Part shown: positions 43,538-50,983 of the stretch, in pieces
Position numbering within the stretch: the stretch's first letter is position 1
Layout: the number at the start of each line of letters is the position of its first letter
Assembly (NCBI RefSeq): GCF_900143015.1
Contig: NZ_FSRT01000001.1
Span: 1,302,001 to 1,366,000 of the forward strand
DNA: 64,000 bases
Direction: 5' to 3'
DNA from: Fibrobacter sp. UWB11
GTDB lineage: Bacteria > Fibrobacterota > Fibrobacteria > Fibrobacterales > Fibrobacteraceae
The notes under the pieces: model-generated
The model's input: only the letters and a program-made list of their open reading frames with translations
The model's database searches: none
Told to the model about the DNA's origin: nothing
Translations under genes and position numbers: made by a program

Positions 43538-43572
43538 GTCATACTGAGTGGCGAATAGCCACGAAGTATCCA
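43538..43572. repeat. Interspersed repeat, type A (GTGGCGAATAGCCAC form)
   Basis: GTCATACTGAGTGGCGAATAGCC and the following bases to GTATCC. It differs at only two of 35 bases from 45293-45327. GTGGC-GAATA-GCCAC forms a hairpin. Confidence 0.65.
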
Positions 43573-43804
43573 AGGTTATACTTGACCGAATGACTAATCA
43601 ACCTCCTTCACTATCGTTCAGGATGACGGGCAGAAGCAGCCTTCCCGTAGTAGGCACCGCGAGCTTTGTTTGCCCGATTGCCCATGGCGTCCATCTTGAT
43701 TATCCCTACCCTTAGACATTCCAAATATACTAAGCCGAGAGTCGCATCGGCAAGGGATGGAAAATCCCCGGCTCCAAGACCGAGGATATCTCAAACAAAC
43801 AGAG
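43573..43804. other. Noncoding gap between rpoZ and the Rpn-type gene
   Basis: With the rpoZ terminator and a type A repeat this gap is 326 bp. It includes another partial repeat edge (CGTTCAGGATGACGGG, about 43614-43629). No gene is seen. Confidence 0.5.
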
Positions 43805-44788
43805 CTACTTAATGGCGAGGGCTGTGGCAACATCTTCCGCAGAAACGCCTATTGATTGCAGGTATTCTGCAAGCTTCTTATCGCGGGCAGCACTTTCGAT
43901 TTCGTTCTTCTTACGTTCCTGCTCAACACCGGCATTGAAAAAATGCTCGCCGAACGTTTCGTAACCCTTGTTTTTCAACGCTTCCGGACTATCCATCTTG
44001 ATTACCTCGCTCTTGTAAGGCCACTTCCAGAAAAAGTACGAAAGCGACTGTTTGATGAAATCCCTCCCCTCGTCGGTATTTTGCATCTTCAAAAGGTGCA
44101 GAGCCGCCTCGCGGAAAGAAACGGAGAACTTCTCGACATCCCAAATATATCTCATTGCTGTTAAAGCGACAAGGGTGATGGGAGAAAAGTCCTTCAGTTC
44201 AGCATCATCGATAGCGTGGCCCACATCCAGAAATTCCACTTTAAAGGGATAGCCGATATCGCGGTAGTATTCGGGGTAGTCTTCAAAGCGGCCCTGCGCA
44301 AGCGGGTTCCAGCCCTTTTCGCCGTTATAGACGATGAACGCGACTACGGGCACATCCTTCTTGCGCTCTAGGAAAAGGTGATGGTAATATTCCGAAATTT
44401 GCAAGAGCACATCATCTTTGTTCGTAGATTTATGTTCAGCGATAATCCCCACGTAAAGCCCCGTAACGCCACCATTCTTGAGGTTCGCCTCAAAAACGAG
44501 GTCTGCAGAACCAGTATGTTTGTCGCTAGAGAAATTTTCCTTCGATCCACGGAGTGTCTTGAGATCAATAGTTTCAAGGAACGCCTTAAGCGTGGGGTTA
44601 TGACGCGAGAAGAGCGTTAGGAGCTCCGCCATCCGCTTCGGTTCAGCAAAGGCAAACCTAAAATAACGGTCATGGACAAAGTCACTCTTGTCGTCTTTCA
44701 CAGAATCGACAATGACGTTGAATTCTTTGGCGATATCGCGAATAGCGGATTCAGGCGTTCCGTTATCCTTCCTTTCATTTTCAGACAT
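43805..44788 (-). CDS. Rpn-family (PD-(D/E)XK nuclease-like, transposase_31) protein
   Basis: With the ATG at 44788 (preceded by AAAAGGAAC) the product is 327 residues. It has KSDFVHDRYFRFAFAEPKRM, an Asp in TGSADLVFEA and the IIAEHKSTNKDDVLLQIS block. These fit the PD-(D/E)XK core of Rpn/transposase_31 proteins (Asp, then Glu-x-Lys). The family is linked to recombination-promoting DNA cleavage in E. coli, and members often vary at the C-terminus. Here the end is a charged helix (EQERKKNEIESAARDKKLAEY). Repeat-rich DNA flanks it on both sides. Confidence 0.85.
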   Translation of the reverse strand: MSENERKDNGTPESAIRDIAKEFNVIVDSVKDDKSDFVHDRYFRFAFAEPKRMAELLTLFSRHNPTLKAFLETIDLKTLRGSKENFSSDKHTGSADLVFEANLKNGGVTGLYVGIIAEHKSTNKDDVLLQISEYYHHLFLERKKDVPVVAFIVYNGEKGWNPLAQGRFEDYPEYYRDIGYPFKVEFLDVGHAIDDAELKDFSPITLVALTAMRYIWDVEKFSVSFREAALHLLKMQNTDEGRDFIKQSLSYFFWKWPYKSEVIKMDSPEALKNKGYETFGEHFFNAGVEQERKKNEIESAARDKKLAEYLQSIGVSAEDVATALAIK

Positions 44789-45339
44789 AAATTGTTCCTT
44801 TTCGCAAACATCCTGTTTGCAGGTTCTAAAATTTTTTGCGCGGAGCATAGTACCGCGAGTAAAGGAACATCCCCTACCGTTATATTAACACGCTTTTTTC
44901 ATCGTTTGCATTCCTAAATATTGTGTAAAATTATTCAAACAAAAGCAAAAAAAGGAGATTCCCGCTTTCGCGGGAATGACAAAAAAAATCCCAGCTCCGG
45001 AGAGTCGGAATGTTTAGATTGCTTCGCTTCGCTCGCAATGACGTGAGAAAACCGTTCGCAATGACGTGCAAGGTTCGATTGCGCAAGTATTTATACTTGC
45101 ATAAGAGAACCGACGCAGTCATGCGCTTGCACAATGACGTGCAAGTCAAGAGAAGGAGTCAACTTAACTGGATGGGACTATAAGCCCCAACCTCTTTGGC
45201 TCGGTTATAGCCATGCGAGCATGGCTGCAACGTTCGCCTTTTAAGGTAGTCTTCGGGACGAAGTCCCTCAGAATGACGAACGATTTGTCATCGTCATTCT
45301 GAGTGGCGAATAGCCACAAAGTATCCAGTGAAATTTGAT
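44789..45339. repeat. Cluster of short palindromic repeats
   Basis: The 551-bp gap between two minus-strand genes holds no credible gene. It holds many units ending in AATGAC: ATTCCCGC/GCGGGAATGAC (about 44958-44979), ATTGCTTCGCTTCGCTCGCA-ATGACG (about 45018-45044), CCGTTCGCAATGACGTGCAAG, TTGCACAATGACGTGCAAG and CTTCGGGACGAAGTCCCTCA-GAATGAC (45251-45277). A type A copy lies at 45293-45328. This is a nest of REP-like elements. Confidence 0.6.
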
Positions 45340-46497
45340 TTAATTGCTTTTCAAGATTCTCGACGTTACACCGCGACGAATTTGGCCGGCAGCACGCCCT
45401 AAAGCATCGAACAAACGCGATGGCACAGAAACATCCGAAATTTTATTAGGAATTCTTCGTTTGGCAATAGACACCGGCCCATCCTTTGAAGAGGAGTCCT
45501 GCCCCGCTTCTACAATTTGCCAAATGAAATCGGACTGCGGTATCGAACTTGCAGATCGAACAAACTTATTCTGAACCACATTTTTTCCAACGGCCTGCAA
45601 ATAAAGTCCGCTTTTGAAATTTTTGAGGAAATAGACATTCGACATGTTTGCTCTAGGCGCGCCGGCCTTTTCAAACACGTAACGTTGGTGGGCACCGCCG
45701 TTGTAACCATAAGTCGATGCGACAACGCCTTCCGCCGTCGATTCGTTCGGGATATCGACCACGCGGTTTCCGAGCTGGATGCGGTAAGTCACAGGATTAT
45801 CGCCTATCGAATAAATTTTCACGAAAGTCGCCGTATCAGCGCAGCTCATCAATTCAAGAGCATTGGATGACGTAATCCCCATGCAAGTTTTTTCATCGAC
45901 GAGAGACACGACCCTCCCCTGCATGTAGAACGCTTCCTTGAAAATGTCCTGGTACATGGCATTCACGATTTTCACGTGATTAATAAGGTCCTGTTCCGAA
46001 TGGACTTCACTACGGTAATTGAGACCATACGGCCAAAAATGCTGGCTGTCGCCTTTGAGTACAGCATCCGGCCCATCAATTTCCTTGATAACCTTTTGAG
46101 CCTTTTCACCCTTGAACACACCCCCGCTCATCATCGACTGATATTCCGAAGTCGTCCCCATGCCCATGGTATGCGCCATCTCGTGCATGGCGGTCCCGAC
46201 GAACATGTAATTGCGATCCTTGCCAAAACGAAGGTCCCCATTACTGCTCGCTTCTGCAGTCGGAACGCCCGTGCTGTAATAAACTTCGATATGCTTTGAA
46301 AGGTCAGAATATTTATTGTACAAATAAACCGCCGAATCCATTGCGGCTTCGATTAGCGCATAAGCTTCGCGTTCATCTTGAGTCGGATTGGCAGATTTGT
46401 TCAGATGGTATTCAACGTTGCCAGCAAAAGCACTAGACAACGGAAGCAGGAAGGAAAAAATTCCTATAAAACTTGTTTTTTTTTGAAAAATATCCAT
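45340..46497 (-). CDS. Secreted zinc metalloprotease-like protein with ricin-type lectin-like domain
   Basis: With the ATG at 46497 (AGGAAGGG upstream) the product is 385 residues with a signal peptide ending SSAFA. The zinc motif is TAMHEMAHTMGMGT (HExxHxxG), as in metzincin-like proteases; the third ligand after GMG is not clear. The C-terminal half (about 210-335; DEKTCMGITSSNALELMSC, QRYVFEKAGA, FIWQIVEAG) looks like a ricin-type beta-trefoil. It may bind sugars while the N-terminal part cuts protein outside the cell. The end (SRLFDALGRAAGQIRRGV) resembles a short form of the sorting tail. Confidence 0.7.
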   Translation of the reverse strand: MDIFQKKTSFIGIFSFLLPLSSAFAGNVEYHLNKSANPTQDEREAYALIEAAMDSAVYLYNKYSDLSKHIEVYYSTGVPTAEASSNGDLRFGKDRNYMFVGTAMHEMAHTMGMGTTSEYQSMMSGGVFKGEKAQKVIKEIDGPDAVLKGDSQHFWPYGLNYRSEVHSEQDLINHVKIVNAMYQDIFKEAFYMQGRVVSLVDEKTCMGITSSNALELMSCADTATFVKIYSIGDNPVTYRIQLGNRVVDIPNESTAEGVVASTYGYNGGAHQRYVFEKAGAPRANMSNVYFLKNFKSGLYLQAVGKNVVQNKFVRSASSIPQSDFIWQIVEAGQDSSSKDGPVSIAKRRIPNKISDVSVPSRLFDALGRAAGQIRRGVTSRILKSN

Positions 46498-46639
46498 AAA
46501 AGCCCTTCCTATACACATTCTTAATTTACTCTATTCCATATATATAAGCAAGTAAAAAAGTTTTTTTGCAGATGCAAGAACTATGTAATAAACCAAAATG
46601 TAATTTTAGCGCGGATTATTAATCATAGGAGAAGCCCCA

Positions 46640-47023
46640 ATGAAGGCTAAATTATTCGCATGTTCTTTAACGCTCGCCCTCGCGGCCCTTACCGGTTGCT
46701 CGGGAAGCCAGAGCGGAATCAACCGTTCCCTTGGACAAGCCGATGCAACGCGCTCACTCGTCAATGAAAACAAGCTCGATGCAAGCATGACATCGAACTC
46801 GTACTCTAAACTTGTTGCAGCCAAGGCCCTGAAAGAAGACGGTAAAATTGAAGAAGCCCAAGCGCTTGCAGAACAGAGCGAACTCGAAATGCGACTCGCC
46901 ATAGCCAAATCCGAAAACGAAAAGGCTAAAAACGAAGACAAGAAACTCGAAGAATCTCTCCGCGCCGATGAAGAACGCAAGGTCTTGTACCAGAGCATTC
47001 TCGAAAAGGAAACCAAGAAGTAA
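46640..47023 (+). CDS. DUF4398-type lipoprotein
   Basis: The 127-residue product has a signal with lipobox LTGC (Cys20). A charged helical region follows that fits DUF4398 (ASMTSNSYSKLVAAKALKED, ..QALAEQSELEMRLAIAKSEN). Such proteins are small envelope lipoproteins often followed by an OmpA-domain gene, as here (12-bp gap). They probably form a unit linking membrane and cell wall. A good site (AGGAGAAG) precedes the ATG. Confidence 0.8.
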   Translation: MKAKLFACSLTLALAALTGCSGSQSGINRSLGQADATRSLVNENKLDASMTSNSYSKLVAAKALKEDGKIEEAQALAEQSELEMRLAIAKSENEKAKNEDKKLEESLRADEERKVLYQSILEKETKK

Positions 47024-47035
47024 GGAGCCGCATAG

Positions 47036-47920
47036 ATGAAGACGATTAAGATTTTGACACTCGGCGCCCTCGCCGCTTCCATGAGTTTTGCAGCAGACGC
47101 ACCTTCTGTTACGCCTGTTGACCAGTGCAGACTCGCCCTCGACAATGCAAAAACCAATTTGCCGTCCAATGCTTACGCAGCAAAGCTTACGCTTGCCGAA
47201 GGCTATGGCACACTCAATGCCCTCGAAACTATTTATGCAGACGACGATGAGTCCAAGCTGATTCCGACATTCTTAGAAAACTGCCAAAAATACGCAGAAA
47301 TTGCAAAACTCCAGGGTGAAACCCAAGCTATCCAGAACCACATTGCTGAAAACTGGGAAAAGCGCGCTGCCACAAACAGCACCATCGAAGCTATCCAGGA
47401 ACAGATTGGCGAAGCCCGTAGCGGTAAAGTTTCGGACCTCGAAGCCGAAAAGCAGGCCATCAAGGCCCAAAAAGACAAGCTCGAAGCCAGCAAGAACGAA
47501 GCTATGGACAAGTTAAACGCCCTCCAGTCCCAGATGATCCAGGTGACGAAGGACGCTCGCGGTATCATCCTTTCGATGTCCGACATTTTGTTCGACGTGG
47601 GCCGTGCCACCTTGAAGACCGACCTCATGACAAGCCTTGCCAAGATTGCCGGTATCCTCTCCGTTTACCAGCAGTTTGACGTGTCCATCGAAGGCAACAC
47701 CGACAATACCGGTTCCGAAGAATTCAACATGACGCTTTCTCAGCAGCGTGCCGAAAACGTGATGAACTTCCTCGTGGAACAAGGCATTGCAGAAACACGC
47801 CTCACCGCCAAGGGCCTCGGCATGACCATGCCGATTGCGGACAACTCCACCAAGGAAGGTCGCCAGAAGAACCGCCGCGTGGACCTTGTTATCACGGACC
47901 GTACGCAGAAAGTGAAGTAA
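47036..47920 (+). CDS. OmpA-family envelope protein with coiled coil
   Basis: The 294-residue product has a signal peptide (cleaved after MSFAADA), a helical/coiled-coil middle (about residues 95-170) and a C-terminal OmpA domain (FDVSIEGNTDNTGSEEFNMTLSQQRAENV... KEGRQKNRRVDL, about 185-290). It would bind peptidoglycan. It forms a pair with the DUF4398 lipoprotein upstream. Confidence 0.9.
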   Translation: MKTIKILTLGALAASMSFAADAPSVTPVDQCRLALDNAKTNLPSNAYAAKLTLAEGYGTLNALETIYADDDESKLIPTFLENCQKYAEIAKLQGETQAIQNHIAENWEKRAATNSTIEAIQEQIGEARSGKVSDLEAEKQAIKAQKDKLEASKNEAMDKLNALQSQMIQVTKDARGIILSMSDILFDVGRATLKTDLMTSLAKIAGILSVYQQFDVSIEGNTDNTGSEEFNMTLSQQRAENVMNFLVEQGIAETRLTAKGLGMTMPIADNSTKEGRQKNRRVDLVITDRTQKVK

Positions 47921-47956
47921 TTGGACTTTCTGATTTTGAAGTCTCTCCCAGTGTGT

Positions 47957-47989
47957 CACCCCGGCCTCCGAGCCGGGGCCTCTTTTTTA
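47957..47989 (+). terminator. Terminator after the OmpA-type gene
   Basis: CCCCGGC-CTCCGA-GCCGGGG followed by CCTCTTTTTTA, 38 bp after the stop. Confidence 0.75.
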
Positions 47990-47999
47990 TAGCCCGACT

Positions 48000-48093
48000 G
48001 TCACCCCGGCCCTGGTGCTCTTTGACCACTTAGAGCTTTAGCTCTTATGTGGTCATGATCCGCGAATGGGGACGGGGTCGTCTTTTTTATAGC
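48000..48093. repeat. Second, interrupted copy of the terminator-type sequence
   Basis: TGTCACCCCGGCC and ...CGGGGTCGTCTTTTTTATAGC repeat the edges of the terminator at 47957-47994. About 55 bp lie between the arms, so it looks like a duplicated element with an insertion. Confidence 0.5.
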
Positions 48094-48212
48094 GCAAAAT
48101 ATTGAGTTTTTTTCAAAAAAGACTTTTAATTAGGCTCGATTTTTCTAAATTAAGGCACGTAACTTTTAAACCGGCGGCGCAAGTCGCCAATCAAAAACAA
48201 GAGGTAAAACAA

Positions 48213-49211
48213 ATGGCAGTTTCTTACAAGGAACTCGGCTTGGTTAACACCAAGGAAATGTTTGCTAAGGCAGTTAAGGGTGGCTATGCTATCCCGGCTT
48301 TCAACTTCAACACCATGGAACAGATGCAGGCTATCGTGCAGGCCGCCGTTGAAACCAAGTCTCCGGTGATCATGCAGGTCTCTAAGGGTGCTCGTAACTA
48401 CGCTAACGGCACCATCCTCCGCTACATGGCTCAGGGTGCTGTTGAATACGCCAAGGAACTCGGCTGCGCAAATCCGCAGATCGTGCTCCACCTCGACCAC
48501 GGTGACTCTTTCGAACTCTGCAAGGACTGCATCGACAACGGTTTCTCTTCCGTGATGATCGACGGTTCTGCTCTTCCGTACGAAGAAAACATCGCCCTCA
48601 CCAAGAAGGTTGTTGAATACGCTCACGCTCACGACGTTACCGTCGAAGCTGAACTCGGTGTTCTCGCCGGTGTTGAAGACGAAGTTGCTTCTGAAGTTTC
48701 TCACTACACGAAGCCGGAAGAAGTGATCGACTTCGCTACCCGTACGGGCTGCGACTCCCTCGCTATCTCCATCGGTACTTCTCACGGTGCATACAAGTTC
48801 AAGCCGGAACAGTGCACTCGTAACGCTCAGGGCAAGCTCGTTCCGCCTCCTCTGGCATTCGACGTGCTCCACGCCATCGAAAAAAAGCTCCCGGGCTTCC
48901 CGATCGTGCTCCACGGTTCTTCTTCTGTCCCGCAGGACGAAGTTGACACGATCAACGCCCACGGCGGTAAGCTCCCGGATGCAGTCGGTATTCCGGAAGA
49001 ACAGCTCCGCGAAGCTTCTCGCTCTGCTGTCTGCAAGATCAACATCGACTCTGACAGCCGTCTCGCTATGACTGCCGCTATCCGTAAGTATTTCGACGAA
49101 CATCCGGAACACTTCGACCCGCGCCAGTACCTCAAGCCGGCTCGTGAAAACATGAAGAAGATGTACATGCACAAGATTGTGGATGTGCTTGGTTCTAACA
49201 ACAAGCTCTAA
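48213..49211 (+). CDS. fba: Class II fructose-bisphosphate aldolase
   Basis: With the ATG at 48213 (AAGAGGTAAAAC upstream) the product is 332 residues. Zinc-site and class II signatures are present: IVLHLDHGDSFELCKDCIDN and TVEAELGVLAGVED, with ISIGTSHGAYKF and IVLHGSSSVPQDEVDTIN later. It splits fructose 1,6-bisphosphate into two triose phosphates in glycolysis (and reverse). Codon use is strongly biased to a few codons, as in highly expressed genes. The frame extends upstream but that part is not coding. Confidence 0.97.
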   Translation: MAVSYKELGLVNTKEMFAKAVKGGYAIPAFNFNTMEQMQAIVQAAVETKSPVIMQVSKGARNYANGTILRYMAQGAVEYAKELGCANPQIVLHLDHGDSFELCKDCIDNGFSSVMIDGSALPYEENIALTKKVVEYAHAHDVTVEAELGVLAGVEDEVASEVSHYTKPEEVIDFATRTGCDSLAISIGTSHGAYKFKPEQCTRNAQGKLVPPPLAFDVLHAIEKKLPGFPIVLHGSSSVPQDEVDTINAHGGKLPDAVGIPEEQLREASRSAVCKINIDSDSRLAMTAAIRKYFDEHPEHFDPRQYLKPARENMKKMYMHKIVDVLGSNNKL

Positions 49212-49349
49212 TGAGACCGCTCGGCTCTATCGCAGATTAAAAATGTGATATCGCCAAGTTCTCGCAAAAGCGTGCAAAACGAGCGTCGCGAAATTATGCT
49301 TGCATAATTTCATGACCGAGTGAAGCCGCGGACGCTGAAAGCGTCAAAC

Positions 49350-49376
49350 GCCCTCGGTTAATACCGGGGGCTTTGT
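49350..49376 (+). terminator. First terminator after fba
   Basis: GCCCTCGGT-TAAT-ACCGGGGGC with one wobble pair, followed by TTTG. Confidence 0.65.
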
Positions 49377-49424
49377 TGCTCACGGAATAGGCGCGAGAGC
49401 GCCTTCTCAAACAAAAGCTTCAAG

Positions 49425-49454
49425 ACCGTGCGGGTAAAACCGCGCGGTTTTTGT
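49425..49454 (+). terminator. Second terminator after fba
   Basis: ACCGTGCGG-GTAAAA-CCGCGCGGT with one T-G pair, followed by TTTTG. Confidence 0.75.
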
Positions 49455-49488
49455 TTGTGAAATAGGATCCAAACAAAAAGTTTACAAT

Positions 49489-49516
49489 CACCTCGGATTT
49501 TTCCGGGGTGTTTTTT
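49489..49516 (+). terminator. Third terminator after fba
   Basis: CACCTCGG-ATTTTT-CCGGGGTG followed by T6. It ends 12 bp before the next start codon. Confidence 0.75.
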
Positions 49517-49528
49517 ATATTTACACTC

Positions 49529-50701
49529 ATGAAAAAAATATTCTTTATTTTAAGCGCCTTAATTCTTACAAACTGCGCTCCACCAACAACTAACGTCACT
49601 AAATACAAATCCCTCCCATCAACACCTGATTCGCAAAAAGTTTTTATTTATTCACCATCAAAAAAACCCGAACAAAAATATGTTGTTATAGGAACAGCAT
49701 CATTCAATATAGATAAGCAGACGTACATATGTGAATATTCAGATATGACAAATGGTTTTGCAAAAGCATGCCGAATAATTGGCGGTGATGCTGTTATGAT
49801 TACAGAAATGCAGGAACCTGATTTTACATCCTGTTATCGTGGATCAGCCAATATAATCAAATTTGTTACAGACGAAAGTTACGCCAAAATTTCAAGAAAC
49901 ATCATAAAAAAATATCCTCCTATTCCGGATTCACAAGCCGTTAAAACATATTCAAAATCAGAAAAGCCCAATAGAGAATTTCAAGTTATCGGATCTATTG
50001 AATTTGACGATACGGGAAAGACTTTCATTTGCGACTCTACGGACATGATGGAGACATTTACAAAAGAATGTCGTAAAATTGGTGGCGACGCCATTCAGAT
50101 AAAGAATATAAAAAAGCCTAACAACTATAGCACCTGTTATCGTGGATCCGCAGACATTCTTAAATTTATAGAAAAAAAGACAGTCTCAACCGTTTCAGAA
50201 TCTCAAGAAAAAACAGAAATCAAAAAAGCCCCAGCTGCTGAAAATCAAAATAAAAAAGCAACCCCAAGTCACACCATATATGTCGCCGTTCTAGAGACGG
50301 TCTCACATAGCGTGATAAAACAAAACGAGAACTTATATCTAACAGATGTTCTTCGTGAAGTAGCAAGAAGAGTTTTACCCACCAAAGCAAATTATTTGAT
50401 AATGACAAGAGAAAACATTTTAGCGATGTTGCCACCAGACAAGTCCATTGAAGAATGTGAAGGAGGGTGTATCGTTGAAACTGGGAGAAATATTTCCGCC
50501 GATTATGTTGCACAAGCACGTATAAATACTTATGGTTCTAAAATCACGATAGGCGTAGAACTGTATCATACGGCAACGGGCAATTTAATATCGAGTTTTA
50601 ACGCAAAGAGCGATGATCTCGACAATCTCGAAAAAGAAATTCGTGAAAAAGCCCCAGACATGTTTAGCGAAATTAAAGTTCTAGAAGCAACAGAGAAATA
50701 A
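49529..50701 (+). CDS. Lipoprotein with an internal duplication and a TolB-N-like domain
   Basis: With the ATG at 49529 the product is 390 residues: MKKIFFILSALILTNC is a lipoprotein signal (Cys16). Residues about 34-110 and 135-210 are a repeat of each other (PEQKYVVIGTASF.../NREFQVIGSIEF..., both with IGGDA and CYRGSA then IIKF or ILKF). The third part (YVAVLETVSHSV... LTDVLREVARRVLP... IMTRENILAMLPPDKS... ISADYVAQARI) resembles periplasmic TolB-N-like/curli-assembly-type domains that probe outer-membrane systems. The DNA is clearly more AT-rich than fba or dnaK. It ends 2 bp before the zinc-ribbon gene. Confidence 0.55.
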   Translation: MKKIFFILSALILTNCAPPTTNVTKYKSLPSTPDSQKVFIYSPSKKPEQKYVVIGTASFNIDKQTYICEYSDMTNGFAKACRIIGGDAVMITEMQEPDFTSCYRGSANIIKFVTDESYAKISRNIIKKYPPIPDSQAVKTYSKSEKPNREFQVIGSIEFDDTGKTFICDSTDMMETFTKECRKIGGDAIQIKNIKKPNNYSTCYRGSADILKFIEKKTVSTVSESQEKTEIKKAPAAENQNKKATPSHTIYVAVLETVSHSVIKQNENLYLTDVLREVARRVLPTKANYLIMTRENILAMLPPDKSIEECEGGCIVETGRNISADYVAQARINTYGSKITIGVELYHTATGNLISSFNAKSDDLDNLEKEIREKAPDMFSEIKVLEATEK

Positions 50702-50703
50702 TC

Positions 50704-50940
50704 ATGATTTGTCCTCATTGTGGCGCAGAACTGAAAGAAAACGCAACATTCTGCCCCCATTGCGGGAGCGACAAGAACACCGGCTGGAAAGAAGGCGCAG
50801 AATACAGCGACCTAGACCTCCCCGACTACGATGAAATCATCGAAAATGAATTCGGGGAAAAGAAGAAAAAGGCTAGTCCGCTCGTCGTAGCGGCAGCCAT
50901 CATCATTGCGCTTGCGTTTATCGCAACAATGATTTTCTAA
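50704..50940 (+). CDS. Small zinc-ribbon membrane protein
   Basis: The 78-residue product starts MICPHCGAELKENATFCPHCG, a complete zinc ribbon (two CPHCG knuckles). An acidic linker (DLDLPDYDEIIENEFGEK) and one C-terminal membrane helix (LVVAAAIIIALAFIATMIF) follow. The zinc ribbon would face the cytoplasm. The function is unknown. It is probably translated together with the lipoprotein gene just upstream. Confidence 0.75.
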   Translation: MICPHCGAELKENATFCPHCGSDKNTGWKEGAEYSDLDLPDYDEIIENEFGEKKKKASPLVVAAAIIIALAFIATMIF

Positions 50941-50983
50941 TAAAACGAGATGGAGTTGCCCGTTCGGAGACGGGCATGACATT

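Larger units (their letters stand above)
49212..49528. other. Gap after fba with three tandem terminators
   Basis: No gene is seen. Three hairpins with T-runs lie at 49350-49376 (GCCCTCGGT/ACCGGGGGC), 49425-49454 (ACCGTGCGG/CCGCGCGGT) and 49489-49516 (CACCTCGG/CCGGGGTG). The first 140 bp may form further structure. Confidence 0.7.

Noticed and set aside
44950-45328. CRISPR array
   Set aside because: The units differ in sequence and spacing, and no regular repeat-spacer pattern is present.
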